Of a stretch of DNA of 64,000 nt, positions 45,324-56,546 are shown piece by piece. The stretch is from Herbaspirillum sp. SJZ106. Its GTDB lineage: Bacteria > Pseudomonadota > Gammaproteobacteria > Burkholderiales > Burkholderiaceae_D. The stretch lies in the NCBI RefSeq assembly GCF_006715495.1, contig NZ_VFNI01000002.1, forward strand, positions 930,001-994,000. Direction: 5' to 3'. A model generated the notes under the pieces. It searched no databases and was not told where the DNA came from. It saw nothing but the letters and a program-made list of their open reading frames with translations. The position numbers and the translations under genes are program-made. Each line of letters starts with the position of its first letter. Within the stretch, counting starts at the first letter, position 1.

Positions 45324-45639
45324 GGTGAATCCTTTCAGTCTTGTTGGTGTATCGGGTATTACCGAGGGTCTATTCCGAACCTGTGATTCTAAAGCGGATA
45401 AAGATTCTTTGCACTCGGTCAATTGCCTGCAAATCCGCGCCGGCGCTGGATACCTTGTAAATAAGAATCGTTATTGTTATTGCGGCGGCGACGGCGGCGG
45501 CAGCGAATCCGGTAGATGCCCCGTGCGGCCGGACGTTCCAGCCCATCCATGAAAATAAATGGCTCCGGATGGCCGCGCCGGCATTGCGCCGGCCGGAAAA
45601 AGCTTATGAGAAAAAAGTCGAATGGCCGGGTTTGTTGAT
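45324..45639. promoter_or_regulatory. sodB upstream region with a Fur-like box
   Basis: A 316-bp gap. At 45461-45481 AATAAGAATCGTTATTGTTATT-like sequence resembles the Fur boxes of betaproteobacteria (best alignment 12 of 19 to the consensus, reading the minus strand). It lies 138 bp upstream of sodB; the distance is large for direct control. A candidate -35 TTGACC is seen on the minus strand near 45420, without a convincing -10. Between 45482 and 45639 there is a GC hairpin near 45575-45595 that may end xseA, and nothing else identifiable. Confidence 0.5.
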
Positions 45640-47022
45640 TCAGTCCAGTCGCGGCTGCACGCCGGCGATATCGACCTCGGCGCTGCCTTGCGCCAACCGG
45701 ACCGTGATCTGGCTGCGCGCCGACAGCTCGGCGGGCGAGTGCAACACCCGGCCCTGGCGGTCGGTGACGATGGCATAGCCGCGTTCCAGCGTGCGCTGCG
45801 GGTTGAGCAGTTCGAGCTGGGCGTTCAGGCCGGCCAGCGCCTGGCGCTGGCGCAACTGCTGCGCGGCCAGTGCGCCATGCAGGCGGCGCGCCAGGTCGCA
45901 GACGTCGCGCCGCGCGTGGGCGGTATCGGGCAACTGGTGCGCCAGGCGGGTGGACAACTGCTGCAGGCGATGGCGCATCTGCGTCAGCGGCACTCGGGTG
46001 GCGTGGGAGAGGCGGGTCTGCAGCGCCAGCAGCTTGACGCGCTCATGCTGGATGTAGGCAGCCGGATTGACCAGCCGGCGCGACATCCAGTCGACTGTCT
46101 GGGCCTTTTCCGTGAGCCCTCGGCGCAGCGCGCGCGTGAGGTCCTGGGCGTGGGCGCGCAGTTCGGCCAGCCAGTCTTCCCGCGCCGTCGCGGCCAGCTC
46201 GGCGGCGGCGGTCGGGGTGGGGGCGCGCAAGTCGGCGGCGAAGTCGGCGATGGTGAAGTCGGTTTCGTGGCCGACGCCCGAGATGACCGGCATCGAACAG
46301 CCGGCGATGGCGCGCGCCACCACCTCTTCGTTGAACGACCACAGGTCTTCGATGCTGCCGCCGCCGCGACAGACCAGCAGCAGGTCGCATTCGGCGCGCG
46401 CGGAGGCGCTGTCGATGGCGGCGGCGATGCGCCGGGCCGAGCCATCGCCTTGCACCGGGGTCGGATAAAGGATGATCTCCACATGCGGCGCGCGGCGGCG
46501 CAGCGTGGTCAGCACGTCGCGCAGCGCCGCCGCTTGCGGGCTGGTGACGATGCCGATGCGGCGCGGGAAGGTCGGCAGCGGCCGCTTGGCGGCGCGGTCG
46601 AACAGGCCTTCGCGCTCCAGTTTTTCTTTCAGTTGCAGGAAAGCCGCGTACAGGTCGCCCACGCCGGAGCGGCGGATCGCTTCCACGTTGAGCTGGTAGT
46701 CGCCGCGCGGCGCGTATAGCGTGACCAGGGTGCGCACCTCGACCTTGTCGCCCTCGCGCGGGGTGAAGCCGGCGTATTGGGCGCGGCCCTTGAACATGAC
46801 GGCGCGCACCTGGGCGCCGTCGTCCTTGAGGTTGAAATACCAGTGGCCGGAGGCGGCGCGGGTGAAGTTGGAAATCTCGCCCGCGACCCAGATCAGCGGG
46901 AAGGTGCGTTCCAGCACGCGCGCCACCGACTGGTTCAGGGCCGACACCGTCAGCACCGGCGGGCCGGAGTCGCCGGCGGCGGGCTGGGCGGGGCGGAAGG
47001 GGGGATACTTGTCGGCGGGCAT
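45640..47022 (-). CDS. xseA: exodeoxyribonuclease VII large subunit
   Basis: 460-aa large subunit of exonuclease VII, which degrades single-stranded DNA from both ends. The N-terminal OB-fold ([60 protein letters not shown]) is followed by the catalytic domain with [40 protein letters not shown] and [20 protein letters not shown], then a coiled-coil region. The small subunit XseB is not in this window. It is divergent from exbB with 185 bp between the starts. Length is typical (E. coli 456 aa). Confidence 0.96.
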   Translation of the reverse strand: MPADKYPPFRPAQPAAGDSGPPVLTVSALNQSVARVLERTFPLIWVAGEISNFTRAASGHWYFNLKDDGAQVRAVMFKGRAQYAGFTPREGDKVEVRTLVTLYAPRGDYQLNVEAIRRSGVGDLYAAFLQLKEKLEREGLFDRAAKRPLPTFPRRIGIVTSPQAAALRDVLTTLRRRAPHVEIILYPTPVQGDGSARRIAAAIDSASARAECDLLLVCRGGGSIEDLWSFNEEVVARAIAGCSMPVISGVGHETDFTIADFAADLRAPTPTAAAELAATAREDWLAELRAHAQDLTRALRRGLTEKAQTVDWMSRRLVNPAAYIQHERVKLLALQTRLSHATRVPLTQMRHRLQQLSTRLAHQLPDTAHARRDVCDLARRLHGALAAQQLRQRQALAGLNAQLELLNPQRTLERGYAIVTDRQGRVLHSPAELSARSQITVRLAQGSAEVDIAGVQPRLD

Positions 47023-47207
47023 GGCGGGCGGCTATTTATATAGGGCGATAAAATGTCTCCCGCATTGTAAAGCCTGCATAAGGCCGGCGTAACGTCTGCG
47101 TAATGCCTGCGTAATGCCTGCGGCTGCCGGGTTGCGCTTGCCCCTAGCGCCGCAACAGGCTACATTCTGCACCCGTATCCGTTTTCTTCCCCCTACAGGA
47201 GTTCGTT

Positions 47208-47813
47208 TTGCTCGCCATCATCCTCGCCGCCGGCTGGCCGATCTGGCCCTTGCTGATCGCATCCATCATCGGCCTGGCGCTGATCATCGAACGGATGGTC
47301 TACCTGCGCCGCGCCCGGATCCTGCCGCCGGAGTTGCTGGGCGATGTGGTGCGCGTCTACCAGAGCGGCCGCGTCAACGACGACGTGATCGACAAGCTGG
47401 AGCAGAATTCCCCGCTGGGCCAGGTGCTTGCCGCCGGTCTGCGCAATGTCGATGCTCCGCGCGACGTGATGAAGGAAGCCATCGAAGAGGCCGGCCAGGC
47501 CGCCGCGCACCGGCTGGAGCGCTTCCTCACCACGCTGGGCACGATCGCCTCGCTGGCGCCATTGATGGGTTTGTTCGGCACGGTGGTCGGCATGATCGAG
47601 ATTTTCGCGTCGCAAAACGCCGCCGGCACCAATCCGGCGCAACTGGCGCACGGCATTTCCATTGCGCTGTACAACACCGGTTTCGGCCTGGCCATCGCCA
47701 TGCCGGCGCTGGTGTTCTACCGCCATTTCCGCGCGCTGGTCGACGGTTTCGTGGTCGACATGGAGCAGCAGGCGGTCAAGTTCGTCGACATCGTGCACGA
47801 CGTGCGCCGCTAA
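47208..47813 (+). CDS. exbB: ExbB/TolQ-family proton channel protein
   Basis: 201-aa inner-membrane protein with three helices of the MotA/TolQ/ExbB family. The start is TTG at 47208, with CAGGAG six bases upstream. IASLAPLMGLFGTVVGMIEI and GISIALYNTGFGLAIAMPAL are the conserved helices that form the proton channel. With ExbD it converts proton motive force into mechanical work on a periplasmic partner. exbD follows after 9 bp, and no tonB gene is near. The pair heads the conserved exbB-exbD-lpxK-ycaR-kdsB-adk run of betaproteobacteria. Confidence 0.92.
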   Translation: MLAIILAAGWPIWPLLIASIIGLALIIERMVYLRRARILPPELLGDVVRVYQSGRVNDDVIDKLEQNSPLGQVLAAGLRNVDAPRDVMKEAIEEAGQAAAHRLERFLTTLGTIASLAPLMGLFGTVVGMIEIFASQNAAGTNPAQLAHGISIALYNTGFGLAIAMPALVFYRHFRALVDGFVVDMEQQAVKFVDIVHDVRR

Positions 47814-47822
47814 GAGACCGCC

Positions 47823-48248
47823 ATGAATTTCCGCAAAGGCCGCCCCCGCGAAGACCTGGAGATCAACCTGATCCCGTTCATCGACGTGCTGCTGGTGATC
47901 GTGATCTTCCTGATGGTGACCACCACCTATAGCAAGTTCACCGCGCTGCAGATCACGTTGCCCACCGCCGATGCGCAAAAAGCGCTGGAGCAGCCGTTCG
48001 AGATCAATGTCGCGGTGGATGCGCAGGGCCGCTACGCCATCAACAACCACCGTATTTCGGCGCGCGACGCGCAGGGCCTGGCCGATGAAATGCAGGCCGC
48101 GCTCAAGGGCAGCGGCAAGGGCGATCCGGTGGTCATCATCAACGCCGATGCGCTGGCCACGCACCAGACCGTGATCAATGTGCTGGAGGCGGCGCGCATT
48201 GCCGGCTTCCCGAAGGTGACGTTCACCGCGCAGTCCAGCAATAAATAA
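47823..48248 (+). CDS. exbD: ExbD/TolR-family protein
   Basis: 141-aa partner of ExbB. The N-terminus EDLEINLIPFIDVLLVIVIF gives the single membrane helix with the essential Asp of the family (IPFIDVLLV), followed by a periplasmic domain (VVIINADALATHQTVINVLE). It works in the ExbB5-ExbD2 motor. It is 9 bp after exbB, so the two are cotranscribed; lpxK starts 61 bp later. Which periplasmic partner it energises cannot be seen; TonB-like proteins are encoded elsewhere. Confidence 0.92.
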   Translation: MNFRKGRPREDLEINLIPFIDVLLVIVIFLMVTTTYSKFTALQITLPTADAQKALEQPFEINVAVDAQGRYAINNHRISARDAQGLADEMQAALKGSGKGDPVVIINADALATHQTVINVLEAARIAGFPKVTFTAQSSNK

Positions 48249-48309
48249 GTAAGAAGTAAGAAATAAGCGTGCGACGCGGCGCCTGCCGCGATCATCAAGT
48301 TCATCGAAT

Positions 48310-49350
48310 ATGGCCGACTCCAACCGCAATGCCGAAGCCATCCTGACCCGCGCCTGGCAAAGCCGCGGGCCGCTGGCTTGCCTGTTGTGGCCGCTGTCGC
48401 TGCTGTTCGGCGCGCTGGCGGCGTTGCGGCGCGCGTTGTTCGCGCTGGGGCTCAAACGGGTCGAACGCCTGCCGGTGCCGGTCATCATGGTGGGCAATGT
48501 GTTTGTCGGCGGCACCGGCAAGACGCCGTTCGCCATCTGGCTGATCGAAGCCTTGCGCGCCGCCGGCTACACGCCGGGCGTGGTGTCGCGCGGCTATGGC
48601 GCCGGCGGCGCCGGGGCAGTGGCGGAAGTATTGGCAGGCTCGGCTGCGGCGCAGGTGGGCGACGAGCCGCTCCTGATCGTGCAGCGCACCGGCGTGCCGC
48701 TGGTGGTCGGACGGCGCCGGGCGGCGGCGGGGCGGACCTTGCTGGCAGCGCACCCGGAGGTGGACGTGCTGGTGTCCGACGATGGCTTGCAGCACTATGC
48801 GCTGGCGCGCGACATCGAGATCGTGCTGTCGGATGCGCGCGGCGCCGGCAATGGCTGGCTGTTGCCGGCCGGCCCGCTGCGCGAGCCGGCTTCGCGCCGC
48901 CGGGATTTTTCGGTCGCCAACCTGCCGGCCGGCAGCGCGGCGCCCGCCGGCAGTTACGCGATGCGGCTGGAAGCCGGCGAGGCCGTGCAGTTGGCCGCGC
49001 CGTCCGTGCGCCGTCCGCTGGAGGCCATCGGCGCAGGCGGGGCGCATACCGTGCGTATCGCCGCGGTGGCCGGCATCGGCAACCCCGGCCGTTTCTTCGC
49101 CACCCTGCGCGGCGCCGGCCTGGCGTTTGCCGAGCATCCGTTGCCGGACCATTATGACTTCTCCGCCAATCCTTTCGCCGGCCTGCAGGCCGATGTCATC
49201 CTGGTGACGGAGAAGGATGCAGTAAAATGCAGGGCTATCGAGGCCATCCAAAACGACCCGCGCATCTGGGTCGTGCCCGTATCGGCGCGCATCGACGGCG
49301 CGCTGGCTGAACATATAGTGGAGAAACTCCGTGAACGCCCGACTGCTTGA
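48310..49350 (+). CDS. lpxK: tetraacyldisaccharide 4'-kinase
   Basis: Phosphorylates the 4' position of tetraacyldisaccharide-1-phosphate to make lipid IVA in lipid A biosynthesis. The 346-aa protein has the P-loop [20 protein letters not shown] near residues 61-80 and [20 protein letters not shown], the Walker B-like region with DDGLQH that marks LpxK. An N-terminal hydrophobic patch serves membrane association. The 3' end overlaps ycaR by 20 bp, indicating tight coupling, and kdsB follows, so this is a lipopolysaccharide precursor block. Confidence 0.95.
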   Translation: MADSNRNAEAILTRAWQSRGPLACLLWPLSLLFGALAALRRALFALGLKRVERLPVPVIMVGNVFVGGTGKTPFAIWLIEALRAAGYTPGVVSRGYGAGGAGAVAEVLAGSAAAQVGDEPLLIVQRTGVPLVVGRRRAAAGRTLLAAHPEVDVLVSDDGLQHYALARDIEIVLSDARGAGNGWLLPAGPLREPASRRRDFSVANLPAGSAAPAGSYAMRLEAGEAVQLAAPSVRRPLEAIGAGGAHTVRIAAVAGIGNPGRFFATLRGAGLAFAEHPLPDHYDFSANPFAGLQADVILVTEKDAVKCRAIEAIQNDPRIWVVPVSARIDGALAEHIVEKLRERPTA

Positions 49351-49519
49351 TATCCTGGTTTGCCCGATCTGCAAGGGCCCGTTGGACTACGACAAGAAAG
49401 CGCAGGAACTGATCTGCAAAGGCGACAAGCTGGCCTACCCGATCCGCGACGGCATTCCCATCATGTGGGCCGACGAAGCGCGCGACATCAATGCCGCTCC
49501 GATATCGCCTGCCGCCTGA
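49331..49519 (+). CDS. ycaR: Trm112/YcaR family protein
   Basis: 62-aa UPF0434/Trm112-like protein. [20 protein letters not shown] carries the CPxC pair, and [13 protein letters not shown] is the family motif. In eukaryotes Trm112 activates methyltransferases; the bacterial role is uncertain, but the gene is nearly always between lpxK and kdsB, as here. The start is GTG at 49331 within the lpxK end (20-bp overlap), with GGAGA upstream. Confidence 0.92.
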   Translation: MNARLLDILVCPICKGPLDYDKKAQELICKGDKLAYPIRDGIPIMWADEARDINAAPISPAA

Positions 49520-49576
49520 ACCGGTCCGGCCGCCTGCTGTGCGCCTCTGAAGTCGCCAACAATACGTTCCAAGCCC

Positions 49577-50392
49577 ATGTCCTTTACCGTCATCATCCCG
49601 GCGCGCCTGGCATCGACGCGCCTGCCCAACAAGCCGCTGGCCGACCTCGGCGGCAAGCCGATGATCGTGCGCGTGGCCGAGCGCGCCGCGCTGTCGGGCG
49701 CCGCGCGCATCATCGTCGCCACCGACCACCACGATATCCATGCCGCCTGCCGGCAGCACGGTGTGGACGTGGCGATGACGCGCGCCGACCATCCCTCCGG
49801 GACCGACCGCATCGCGGAGGTGGCCGCTGCGCTGGACCTGGCCGATGATGCGGTGGTGGTCAACGTGCAGGGCGACGAGCCGCTGATCGATCCCGGCCTG
49901 ATCGCCGCCACTGCCGGCCATATCAAGGCCGGGGTGCCGATGGCGACCGCCGCCCATGCCATCGAGACGGCCGCCGATGCCTTCAATCCCAACGTGGTGA
50001 AAGTGGTCTTGAACAAGGACGGCTGCGCCATGTATTTCTCGCGCGCGACGATTCCCTGGCACCGTGATGCCTTCGCCAGGTCGCGCGAAGTGCTGCCCGA
50101 GGCGCATGGCGCCGACCATGCCAACGATTACGCGCCGCTGCGCCATATCGGCCTGTACGCGTACAGCAACAAGTTCTTGCAGTTGTACCCGACGCTGTCG
50201 GCCTCGCCGGTGGAGCGCATCGAGGCGCTGGAGCAATTGCGCGTGCTGTGGCACGGCCATTCGATCGCGGTGCATGTGACCTCGGTGGTGCCGGAAGCGG
50301 GCGTGGATACGCCGGAAGATTTGTTGCGTGTACGCAAACATTTCGAGGCGCCGCCGGACAGTCCGCTGGTGAAGACCATTTCCTCCCTGTAG
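49577..50392 (+). CDS. kdsB: 3-deoxy-manno-octulosonate cytidylyltransferase
   Basis: Makes CMP-Kdo from CTP and Kdo for lipopolysaccharide inner core assembly. 271 aa. [20 protein letters not shown] at the N-terminus is the nucleotide-binding motif; [34 protein letters not shown] and [16 protein letters not shown] are diagnostic of KdsB. Slightly longer than E. coli KdsB (248). It lies 57 bp after ycaR and 281 bp before adk. No strong ribosome site is visible. Confidence 0.96.
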   Translation: MSFTVIIPARLASTRLPNKPLADLGGKPMIVRVAERAALSGAARIIVATDHHDIHAACRQHGVDVAMTRADHPSGTDRIAEVAAALDLADDAVVVNVQGDEPLIDPGLIAATAGHIKAGVPMATAAHAIETAADAFNPNVVKVVLNKDGCAMYFSRATIPWHRDAFARSREVLPEAHGADHANDYAPLRHIGLYAYSNKFLQLYPTLSASPVERIEALEQLRVLWHGHSIAVHVTSVVPEAGVDTPEDLLRVRKHFEAPPDSPLVKTISSL

Positions 50393-50586
50393 TGTGCGCG
50401 AGGCCGAAAACGACTGCCGAGGAAAGTCTTGGCGGGCGGGTGTTTTGTAAGTTTTTTGTCAAACTTGCGCGACACAATCAGCGGCTGGAGACTGCTTAAA
50501 AATCGGGCGTTTGTCATGGTTCGGTAAGATTTTGTGGTAAGTTTCGTCCAGAGCTGATGCAAACGGCGCCACAAAAAGAGACATAA

Positions 50587-51330
<744 letters not shown>

Positions 51331-51333
51331 AGT

Positions 51334-51359
51334 AAAGCGGACTGCGGTCCGCTTTTTTT
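51334..51359 (+). terminator. terminator after adk
   Basis: Stem AAAGCGGAC/GTCCGCTTT (51334-51342, 51347-51355), 4-base loop, and seven T residues. It starts only 4 bp after the adk stop. Confidence 0.88.
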
Positions 51360-51618
51360 ATGCCCGCGCGGCGAACCAGCCGCGATAGTGGCAAGGCAGG
51401 CAAGATCAGTGATGGACTGGATTTTTCAACCGCTACCGTGCAGGTTCATGCGCGGCGGCGGCAGCCCCGGTAGAACCATAAGAAATCCAAGAAAAAGGGC
51501 GACACAATTTGCAGGCGCAGTATCGGCGGCGGTTGCCGGCAACAGGCATGTTCCTGTACCGGCGGCAGCGGCGGATGTTCGTGATTGTTGATGAGTCGTG
51601 ATAATAAAGGAGACATGC

Positions 51619-53661
51619 ATGGCTACAGCCCTTTGGTTTGCCATTGCCTGCGGCGTCGTCGCAGTGATCTATGGCCTCGTATCCCGTAGTTGGATTCTCA
51701 AGCAGGACCCCGGCAACGAACGCATGCAGGATATCGCCAGTGCGATCCAGCAGGGCGCGTCCGCCTATCTGGCGCGGCAATACCGCACCATCGCCATGGT
51801 CGGGGTGGTGCTGCTGGTCGTGATCGCACTCATTCCCGGACTGGGCTGGCCGACCGCGCTCGGTTTCCTGCTGGGGGCGGTGTTGTCGGGCGCCTGCGGT
51901 TTCATCGGCATGAACGTGTCGGTGCGGGCCAACGTGCGCACCGCGCAAGCCGCCACGCGCGGCATGAACGAAGCGCTCAATGTGGCCTTTCGCGGCGGGG
52001 CGATCACCGGCATGCTGGTGGTCGGGCTGGGCCTGCTGGGGGTGACGCTGTTCTTCTGGTTCCTGTTCGGATACGGGCAGGGGCGCGCGCCCAGCCTGCA
52101 TGACGCCATCAAGCCATTGATCGGGCTGGCCTTCGGCGCTTCGCTGATCTCCATCTTCGCCCGTCTGGGCGGCGGCATCTTCACCAAGGGCGCCGATGTC
52201 GGCGCCGACCTGGTGGGCAAGGTCGAGGCCGGCATTCCCGAGGACGATCCGCGCAATCCGGCGGTGATCGCCGATAACGTGGGCGACAACGTCGGCGACT
52301 GCGCCGGCATGGCGGCCGACCTGTTCGAGACCTATGTGGTCACGCTGGTGGCGACCATGCTGCTGGGCAGCCTGATGCTGAAAGGCATGGAAGTGCTGGC
52401 CATCCTTTATCCGCTGGTGCTGGGCGGGGTGTCGATCCTGGCGTCCATCGTCGGCTGCTCGATGGTCAAGGCTTCGCCCGGCAAGAAAATCATGTCGGCG
52501 CTCTATACCGGGCTATGGTGGTCGGCCGGCCTTTCGCTGGTCGGCTTCGTGATCGCCAGCTGGCTGATGCTGCCGCCCGAGCTGCGCCTGCCGCTGATCG
52601 GCTCGGCGGTGGTGGGCATCGTGCTGACCGGACTGATGGTCTACATCACCGAGTACTACACCGGCACCGATTTCAAGCCGGTGCGCCACATCGCCCAGGC
52701 ATCGACCACCGGCCACGGCACCAACATCATCGCCGGCCTCGGCGTATCGATGAAGTCCACCGCATATCCGGTGCTGGCGGTGTGCGTGGCCATCATCGCC
52801 GCCTACTGGCTGGCCGGCTTGTACGGCATCGCCATCGCGGCCACCTCGATGTTGTCGATGGCCGGTATCATCGTCGCGCTGGATGCGTACGGGCCCATCA
52901 CGGACAATGCCGGAGGCATTGCGGAGATGTCGGGCATGCCGGACTCGGTGCGCGCCATCACCGATCCGCTCGATGCGGTGGGCAACACCACCAAGGCCGT
53001 CACCAAAGGCTATGCGATCGGTTCGGCCGGGCTGGCGGCGCTGGTGCTGTTCGCCGACTATACCCATGCGCTCGACAGCGTCGGCAAGAGCACTTCCTTC
53101 GACTTGTCCAGCCCGGCGGTGATCGTCGGCCTGTTCATCGGCGGCCTGATCCCTTACCTGTTCGGCGCCATGGCGATGGAAGCGGTGGGCCGCGCGGCCG
53201 GCGCGGTGGTGGTCGAAGTGCGGCGCCAGTTCAGCGAGATTCCGGGCATCATGGATGGCACCGGCCGGCCGCAATACGACCGCGCGGTGGACATGCTGAC
53301 CTCGTCGGCCATCCGCGAGATGATCCTGCCTTCGTTGCTGCCGGTGATCGTGCCTGTCGTGGTCGGCATGCTGCTGGGTCCGGCGGCGTTGGGCGGGCTG
53401 CTGATGGGAACCATCGTGACCGGCCTGTTCGTGGCGATTTCGATGACCACCGGCGGCGGCGCCTGGGACAATGCCAAGAAATACATCGAGGATGGCCACC
53501 ACGGCGGCAAGGGCTCGGACGCGCACAAGGCGGCCGTGACCGGCGACACCGTGGGCGACCCGTACAAGGACACCGCCGGGCCGGCCATCAATCCGCTGAT
53601 CAAGATCATCAACATCGTGGCCTTGCTGCTGGTGCCGCTGCTGCCGGCGTTGCCGACCTGA
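51619..53661 (+). CDS. hppA: proton-translocating pyrophosphatase, K+-independent type
   Basis: 680-aa membrane pyrophosphatase with about 16 helices that pumps protons using inorganic pyrophosphate. [20 protein letters not shown] is the substrate-binding signature, followed by [40 protein letters not shown] closes the active site. The determinant of potassium dependence reads [19 protein letters not shown], with Lys where K+-dependent enzymes have Ala, so this is predicted K+-independent. AAAGGAGAC precedes the ATG; the ORF is open seven codons further but the later ATG is better placed. Probably saves ATP under energy limitation. Confidence 0.95.
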   Translation: MATALWFAIACGVVAVIYGLVSRSWILKQDPGNERMQDIASAIQQGASAYLARQYRTIAMVGVVLLVVIALIPGLGWPTALGFLLGAVLSGACGFIGMNVSVRANVRTAQAATRGMNEALNVAFRGGAITGMLVVGLGLLGVTLFFWFLFGYGQGRAPSLHDAIKPLIGLAFGASLISIFARLGGGIFTKGADVGADLVGKVEAGIPEDDPRNPAVIADNVGDNVGDCAGMAADLFETYVVTLVATMLLGSLMLKGMEVLAILYPLVLGGVSILASIVGCSMVKASPGKKIMSALYTGLWWSAGLSLVGFVIASWLMLPPELRLPLIGSAVVGIVLTGLMVYITEYYTGTDFKPVRHIAQASTTGHGTNIIAGLGVSMKSTAYPVLAVCVAIIAAYWLAGLYGIAIAATSMLSMAGIIVALDAYGPITDNAGGIAEMSGMPDSVRAITDPLDAVGNTTKAVTKGYAIGSAGLAALVLFADYTHALDSVGKSTSFDLSSPAVIVGLFIGGLIPYLFGAMAMEAVGRAAGAVVVEVRRQFSEIPGIMDGTGRPQYDRAVDMLTSSAIREMILPSLLPVIVPVVVGMLLGPAALGGLLMGTIVTGLFVAISMTTGGGAWDNAKKYIEDGHHGGKGSDAHKAAVTGDTVGDPYKDTAGPAINPLIKIINIVALLLVPLLPALPT

Positions 53662-53794
53662 ACCGGGGTACGCCACATCGTGTGGGACTGATTCAGCGCT
53701 GCCCCGATTGTCGCCGCGCGGATAGTCGGCCGCGCGGCGTCTGCTGCATAATCTCCAAACGCAACCATTTGGAAAAATAAAGCGAGGAGACGCA

Positions 53795-54553
53795 ATGCGT
53801 ATCGAAGGAAATGTTTTCATCGTGACCGGCGCCGCGTCGGGGCTGGGCGCGGCGACCGCGCGCATGATCGCGGCCGCAGGCGGCAAGCCGGTGCTGGCCG
53901 ACCTGAATGAAGAGGTTGGCAGCAAGCTGGCGCAGGAATTGAACGGCGTGTTCGTGCGCTGCGACGTCAGCGCCGAGGAAGATGCGCAGGCGGTGGTGCG
54001 CGCCGCCCAGCAACTGGGCACCGTGCGCGGGCTCATCAACTGTGCCGGCATCGCGCCGGCCGAGAAGCTGATCGGCAAGAGCGGGCCGCATACCATGGCG
54101 CTGTTCATGAAGACGCTCAACATCAACCTGGTGGGCAGCTTCAACATGGCGCGCTTTGCCGCCGACGCGATGGCCAGGACGGAACCGGCGCAAGAAGGCG
54201 AGCGCGGCGTGATCATCAATACCGCCTCGGTGGCCGCCTACGATGGCCAGATCGGCCAGACCGCCTATGCCGCATCCAAGGGCGCCATCGTCGCCATGAC
54301 GCTGCCGATGGCGCGCGACCTGTCGCGCAGCGGCATTCGCGTCATGACCATCGCTCCCGGCATTTTCGAAACGCCGATGATGCTGGCCATGCCGCAGGAG
54401 GTGCTCGACTCGCTGGGCCAGGCCGTGCCTTTCCCGCCGCGCCTGGGCCGGGCGACCGAGTACGCGCAACTGGCCAGGAGCATCATCGAGAACGTGATGC
54501 TCAACGGCGAAACCATCCGCCTGGACGGCGCCATCCGCATGGCGCCCAAATAG
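53795..54553 (+). CDS. SDR, type II 3-hydroxyacyl-CoA dehydrogenase-like
   Basis: 252-aa SDR with IVTGAASGLGAATARMIAAA (nucleotide loop), ADLNEEVGSKL (Asp for NAD), LINCAGIAPAEKLIGKSGPH and VIINTASVAAYDGQIGQTAY-AASKGA (Ser, Tyr, Lys). The long insertion after NCAGIA and IAPGIFETPMMLAMPQEVLD closely resemble HSD17B10 and bacterial 3-hydroxy-2-methylbutyryl-CoA/3-hydroxyacyl-CoA dehydrogenases, acting in fatty acid or isoleucine degradation. AGCGAGGAGACGC precedes the ATG. It stands alone between hppA and a patatin gene. Confidence 0.85.
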   Translation: MRIEGNVFIVTGAASGLGAATARMIAAAGGKPVLADLNEEVGSKLAQELNGVFVRCDVSAEEDAQAVVRAAQQLGTVRGLINCAGIAPAEKLIGKSGPHTMALFMKTLNINLVGSFNMARFAADAMARTEPAQEGERGVIINTASVAAYDGQIGQTAYAASKGAIVAMTLPMARDLSRSGIRVMTIAPGIFETPMMLAMPQEVLDSLGQAVPFPPRLGRATEYAQLARSIIENVMLNGETIRLDGAIRMAPK

Positions 54554-54642
54554 TGCGGCGGGGGCAAATGATGGACCGTCATTTGTGCATCGCATCCCAA
54601 CATTTTTCGCCACCGGCGCGGGGCTGCTGCTAAGCTGTTGGC

Positions 54643-55842
54643 ATGGAGTCAACGGAACATAAAACAGGACTGATCCTGACCGGAGGGGGCGCGCGGGCGG
54701 CTTATCAAGTGGGCGTGCTCAACGCCTTGTCGTTGATCTTGCTGGAGTCCGGCTGGCCGGTGCACAGCAATCCCTTTCCCATCATCTGCGGCACGTCGGC
54801 GGGGGCCATCAATGCCACCGCGCTGGCTTGCCGCGCCGACGATTTCGGCGAGGCGGTGCGCGAGCTGATGGCGGTCTGGGCCAATTTCAAGGTCGAGCAG
54901 GTCTACCGCGCCGATTCGCTGGGGATCTTGCGCTCGGGGGCGCGCTGGCTGTCGCTGTTTTCTTTCGGCTGGTTGTTGCGCAAATGGCGCGCCCATCCGC
55001 CCAACTCGCTGCTGGACAACACGCCGCTGGTGAGCATGCTGCACCGCCTGCTCGACCTGCCGCGGCTGGATGAGGCGATGGCCGAGGGCAAGCTGCATGC
55101 GCTGGCGGTGACGGCATCTTCCTACACCAGCGGCCAGCACGTCACGTTTTACCAGTGCCAGGACGAGATCGAGCCGTGGCGCCGCACGCAGCGGCTGGCC
55201 ATCCGCGACCAGATCGGCATCGACCATCTGTTGGCGTCGTCGGCCATTCCGTTCATCTTCCCGGCCATCCCGGTCTATATCAACGGCCGCTGCGAATATT
55301 GCGGCGACGGCTCGATGCGCCAGATCGCGCCGATTTCGCCGGCCATTCACCTGGGCGCGTCCAAGGTGCTGGTGATCGGCGCCGGGCGCATGGGCGAGGA
55401 GGGCGAAAATGCGCCCACCAACACGCCGCAATATCCCAGCCTGGCGCAAGTGGCCGGCCATGCGATGTCGAGCATCTTCCTCGACGGTTTGTCGGCCGAT
55501 ATCGAGCGCACTAACCGCGTCAACCAGACGCTGTCGGTGCTGACCCCCGAGCAGCGCGCCCGCACGCCGTTGAAGCCGATCGAGACGCTGGTGATTTCGC
55601 CGTCGCAGCGCATCGACAGCATCGCCAGCCGCCATGTGGCCAGTTTGCCCAGGCCGATCCGCACCTTGCTGGGCGGCATCGGCGCCACCGAGGCGCGCGG
55701 TTCGGCGCTGGCGTCGTATCTGCTGTTCGAGAAAAGCTTCACGCGTGAGCTGATTGCGCTGGGCGAGAGCGATACCTACGGCAAGCGCGATGAAGTACTG
55801 GCGTTTTTTGAACCGGAAACGGCGCGGGCGCTCCAAGCCTGA
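54643..55842 (+). CDS. patatin-like phospholipase
   Basis: 399-aa lipid acyl hydrolase of the patatin/RssA family. The oxyanion loop is LILTGGGARAAYQVGVLNAL, the nucleophile elbow CGTSAGAINATALAC, and the catalytic Asp lies in YCGDGSMRQIAP (DGS for the usual DGG). Catalytic Ser-Asp dyad therefore complete. The C-terminal 180 residues (after about 220) include a segment with IERTNRVNQTLSVL typical of the bacterial YjjU/ExoU-independent branch. No signal peptide; acts in the cytoplasm or on the inner membrane. Substrate unknown. Confidence 0.87.
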   Translation: MESTEHKTGLILTGGGARAAYQVGVLNALSLILLESGWPVHSNPFPIICGTSAGAINATALACRADDFGEAVRELMAVWANFKVEQVYRADSLGILRSGARWLSLFSFGWLLRKWRAHPPNSLLDNTPLVSMLHRLLDLPRLDEAMAEGKLHALAVTASSYTSGQHVTFYQCQDEIEPWRRTQRLAIRDQIGIDHLLASSAIPFIFPAIPVYINGRCEYCGDGSMRQIAPISPAIHLGASKVLVIGAGRMGEEGENAPTNTPQYPSLAQVAGHAMSSIFLDGLSADIERTNRVNQTLSVLTPEQRARTPLKPIETLVISPSQRIDSIASRHVASLPRPIRTLLGGIGATEARGSALASYLLFEKSFTRELIALGESDTYGKRDEVLAFFEPETARALQA

Positions 55843-56040
55843 GCTTGGGGCGGACCGCCCGGATGTTCTTATTTAACCCGTCGGTGAGAAAAACGCCTGA
55901 GGCCGGATTGCGAGGGGATGCCGCGCCGTGGGTTCGCTCCGGGGTGAAGAAACCGTGAATGTCATGGTTGCTTAGCCGAAAGCAAAACGTTAATCTACGA
56001 TGTCGTATTGCTGAAAATTAATATTATTGCAATCATTAAA

Positions 56041-56436
56041 ATGCGAGCCCGAGTCATTTCATCCTTTTTCCTGAAGTACTGGCTAGTTCTCCTGGCCGCA
56101 CTGGTCCTGGCTGCGCCGGTCCAGGCGCGCGGCCCGCAGCCGGGCGGCATCGCCGATGTCTCGCTCGACCAGCTGCCGCGCGAAGCCCAGCAGACCATGG
56201 GGCTGATCCGCCAGGGCGGGCCCTTCCCGTACGCCAAGGATGGTGCGGTTTTCGGCAATTATGAGGGGGTTTTACCCAAGCAAAAGCGCGGGTATTATCA
56301 CGAATTCACCGTCAAAACCCCGCGTGCGCGCAACCGCGGGGCCCGCAGGATCATCAGCGGCGGCGATCCTGCAACATCCGGCGAATACTATTACACGAGC
56401 GACCATTACAAGACGTTCAGCCGGATTCGCGACTGA
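56041..56436 (+). CDS. secreted guanyl-specific ribonuclease, RNase Sa/barnase family
   Basis: 131-aa exported ribonuclease. The N-terminal 29 residues (basic start, then SSFFLKYWLVLLAALVLAAP, cut after VQA) are a signal peptide. The mature part carries RNase Sa residues: Glu in GYYHEFTVKTP, Arg in GARRIISGG and His in TSDHYKTFSRIRD, a complete Glu-Arg-His site. Cleaves RNA after guanine. ATG at 56041 has no clear ribosome site; the ORF opens upstream at a TTG at 56008. The preceding 55 bp are markedly AT-rich. barstar follows 110 bp downstream, so the pair is enzyme and inhibitor. Confidence 0.88.
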   Translation: MRARVISSFFLKYWLVLLAALVLAAPVQARGPQPGGIADVSLDQLPREAQQTMGLIRQGGPFPYAKDGAVFGNYEGVLPKQKRGYYHEFTVKTPRARNRGARRIISGGDPATSGEYYYTSDHYKTFSRIRD

Positions 56437-56546
56437 TCGGAATGCGGTCCGATCGCAATTCGGGCAACACAAGCAGGCTGGGCCGGCAAGCCCGGCTGCC
56501 AGCCAGGGATGCAACCACACCACCTCGTCATGGATAGGAAGGGACA

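Noticed and set aside
45482-45639. Possible small gene between sodB and xseA
   Set aside because: Short open frames here lack ribosome sites and family similarity; the stretch holds at most a hairpin.
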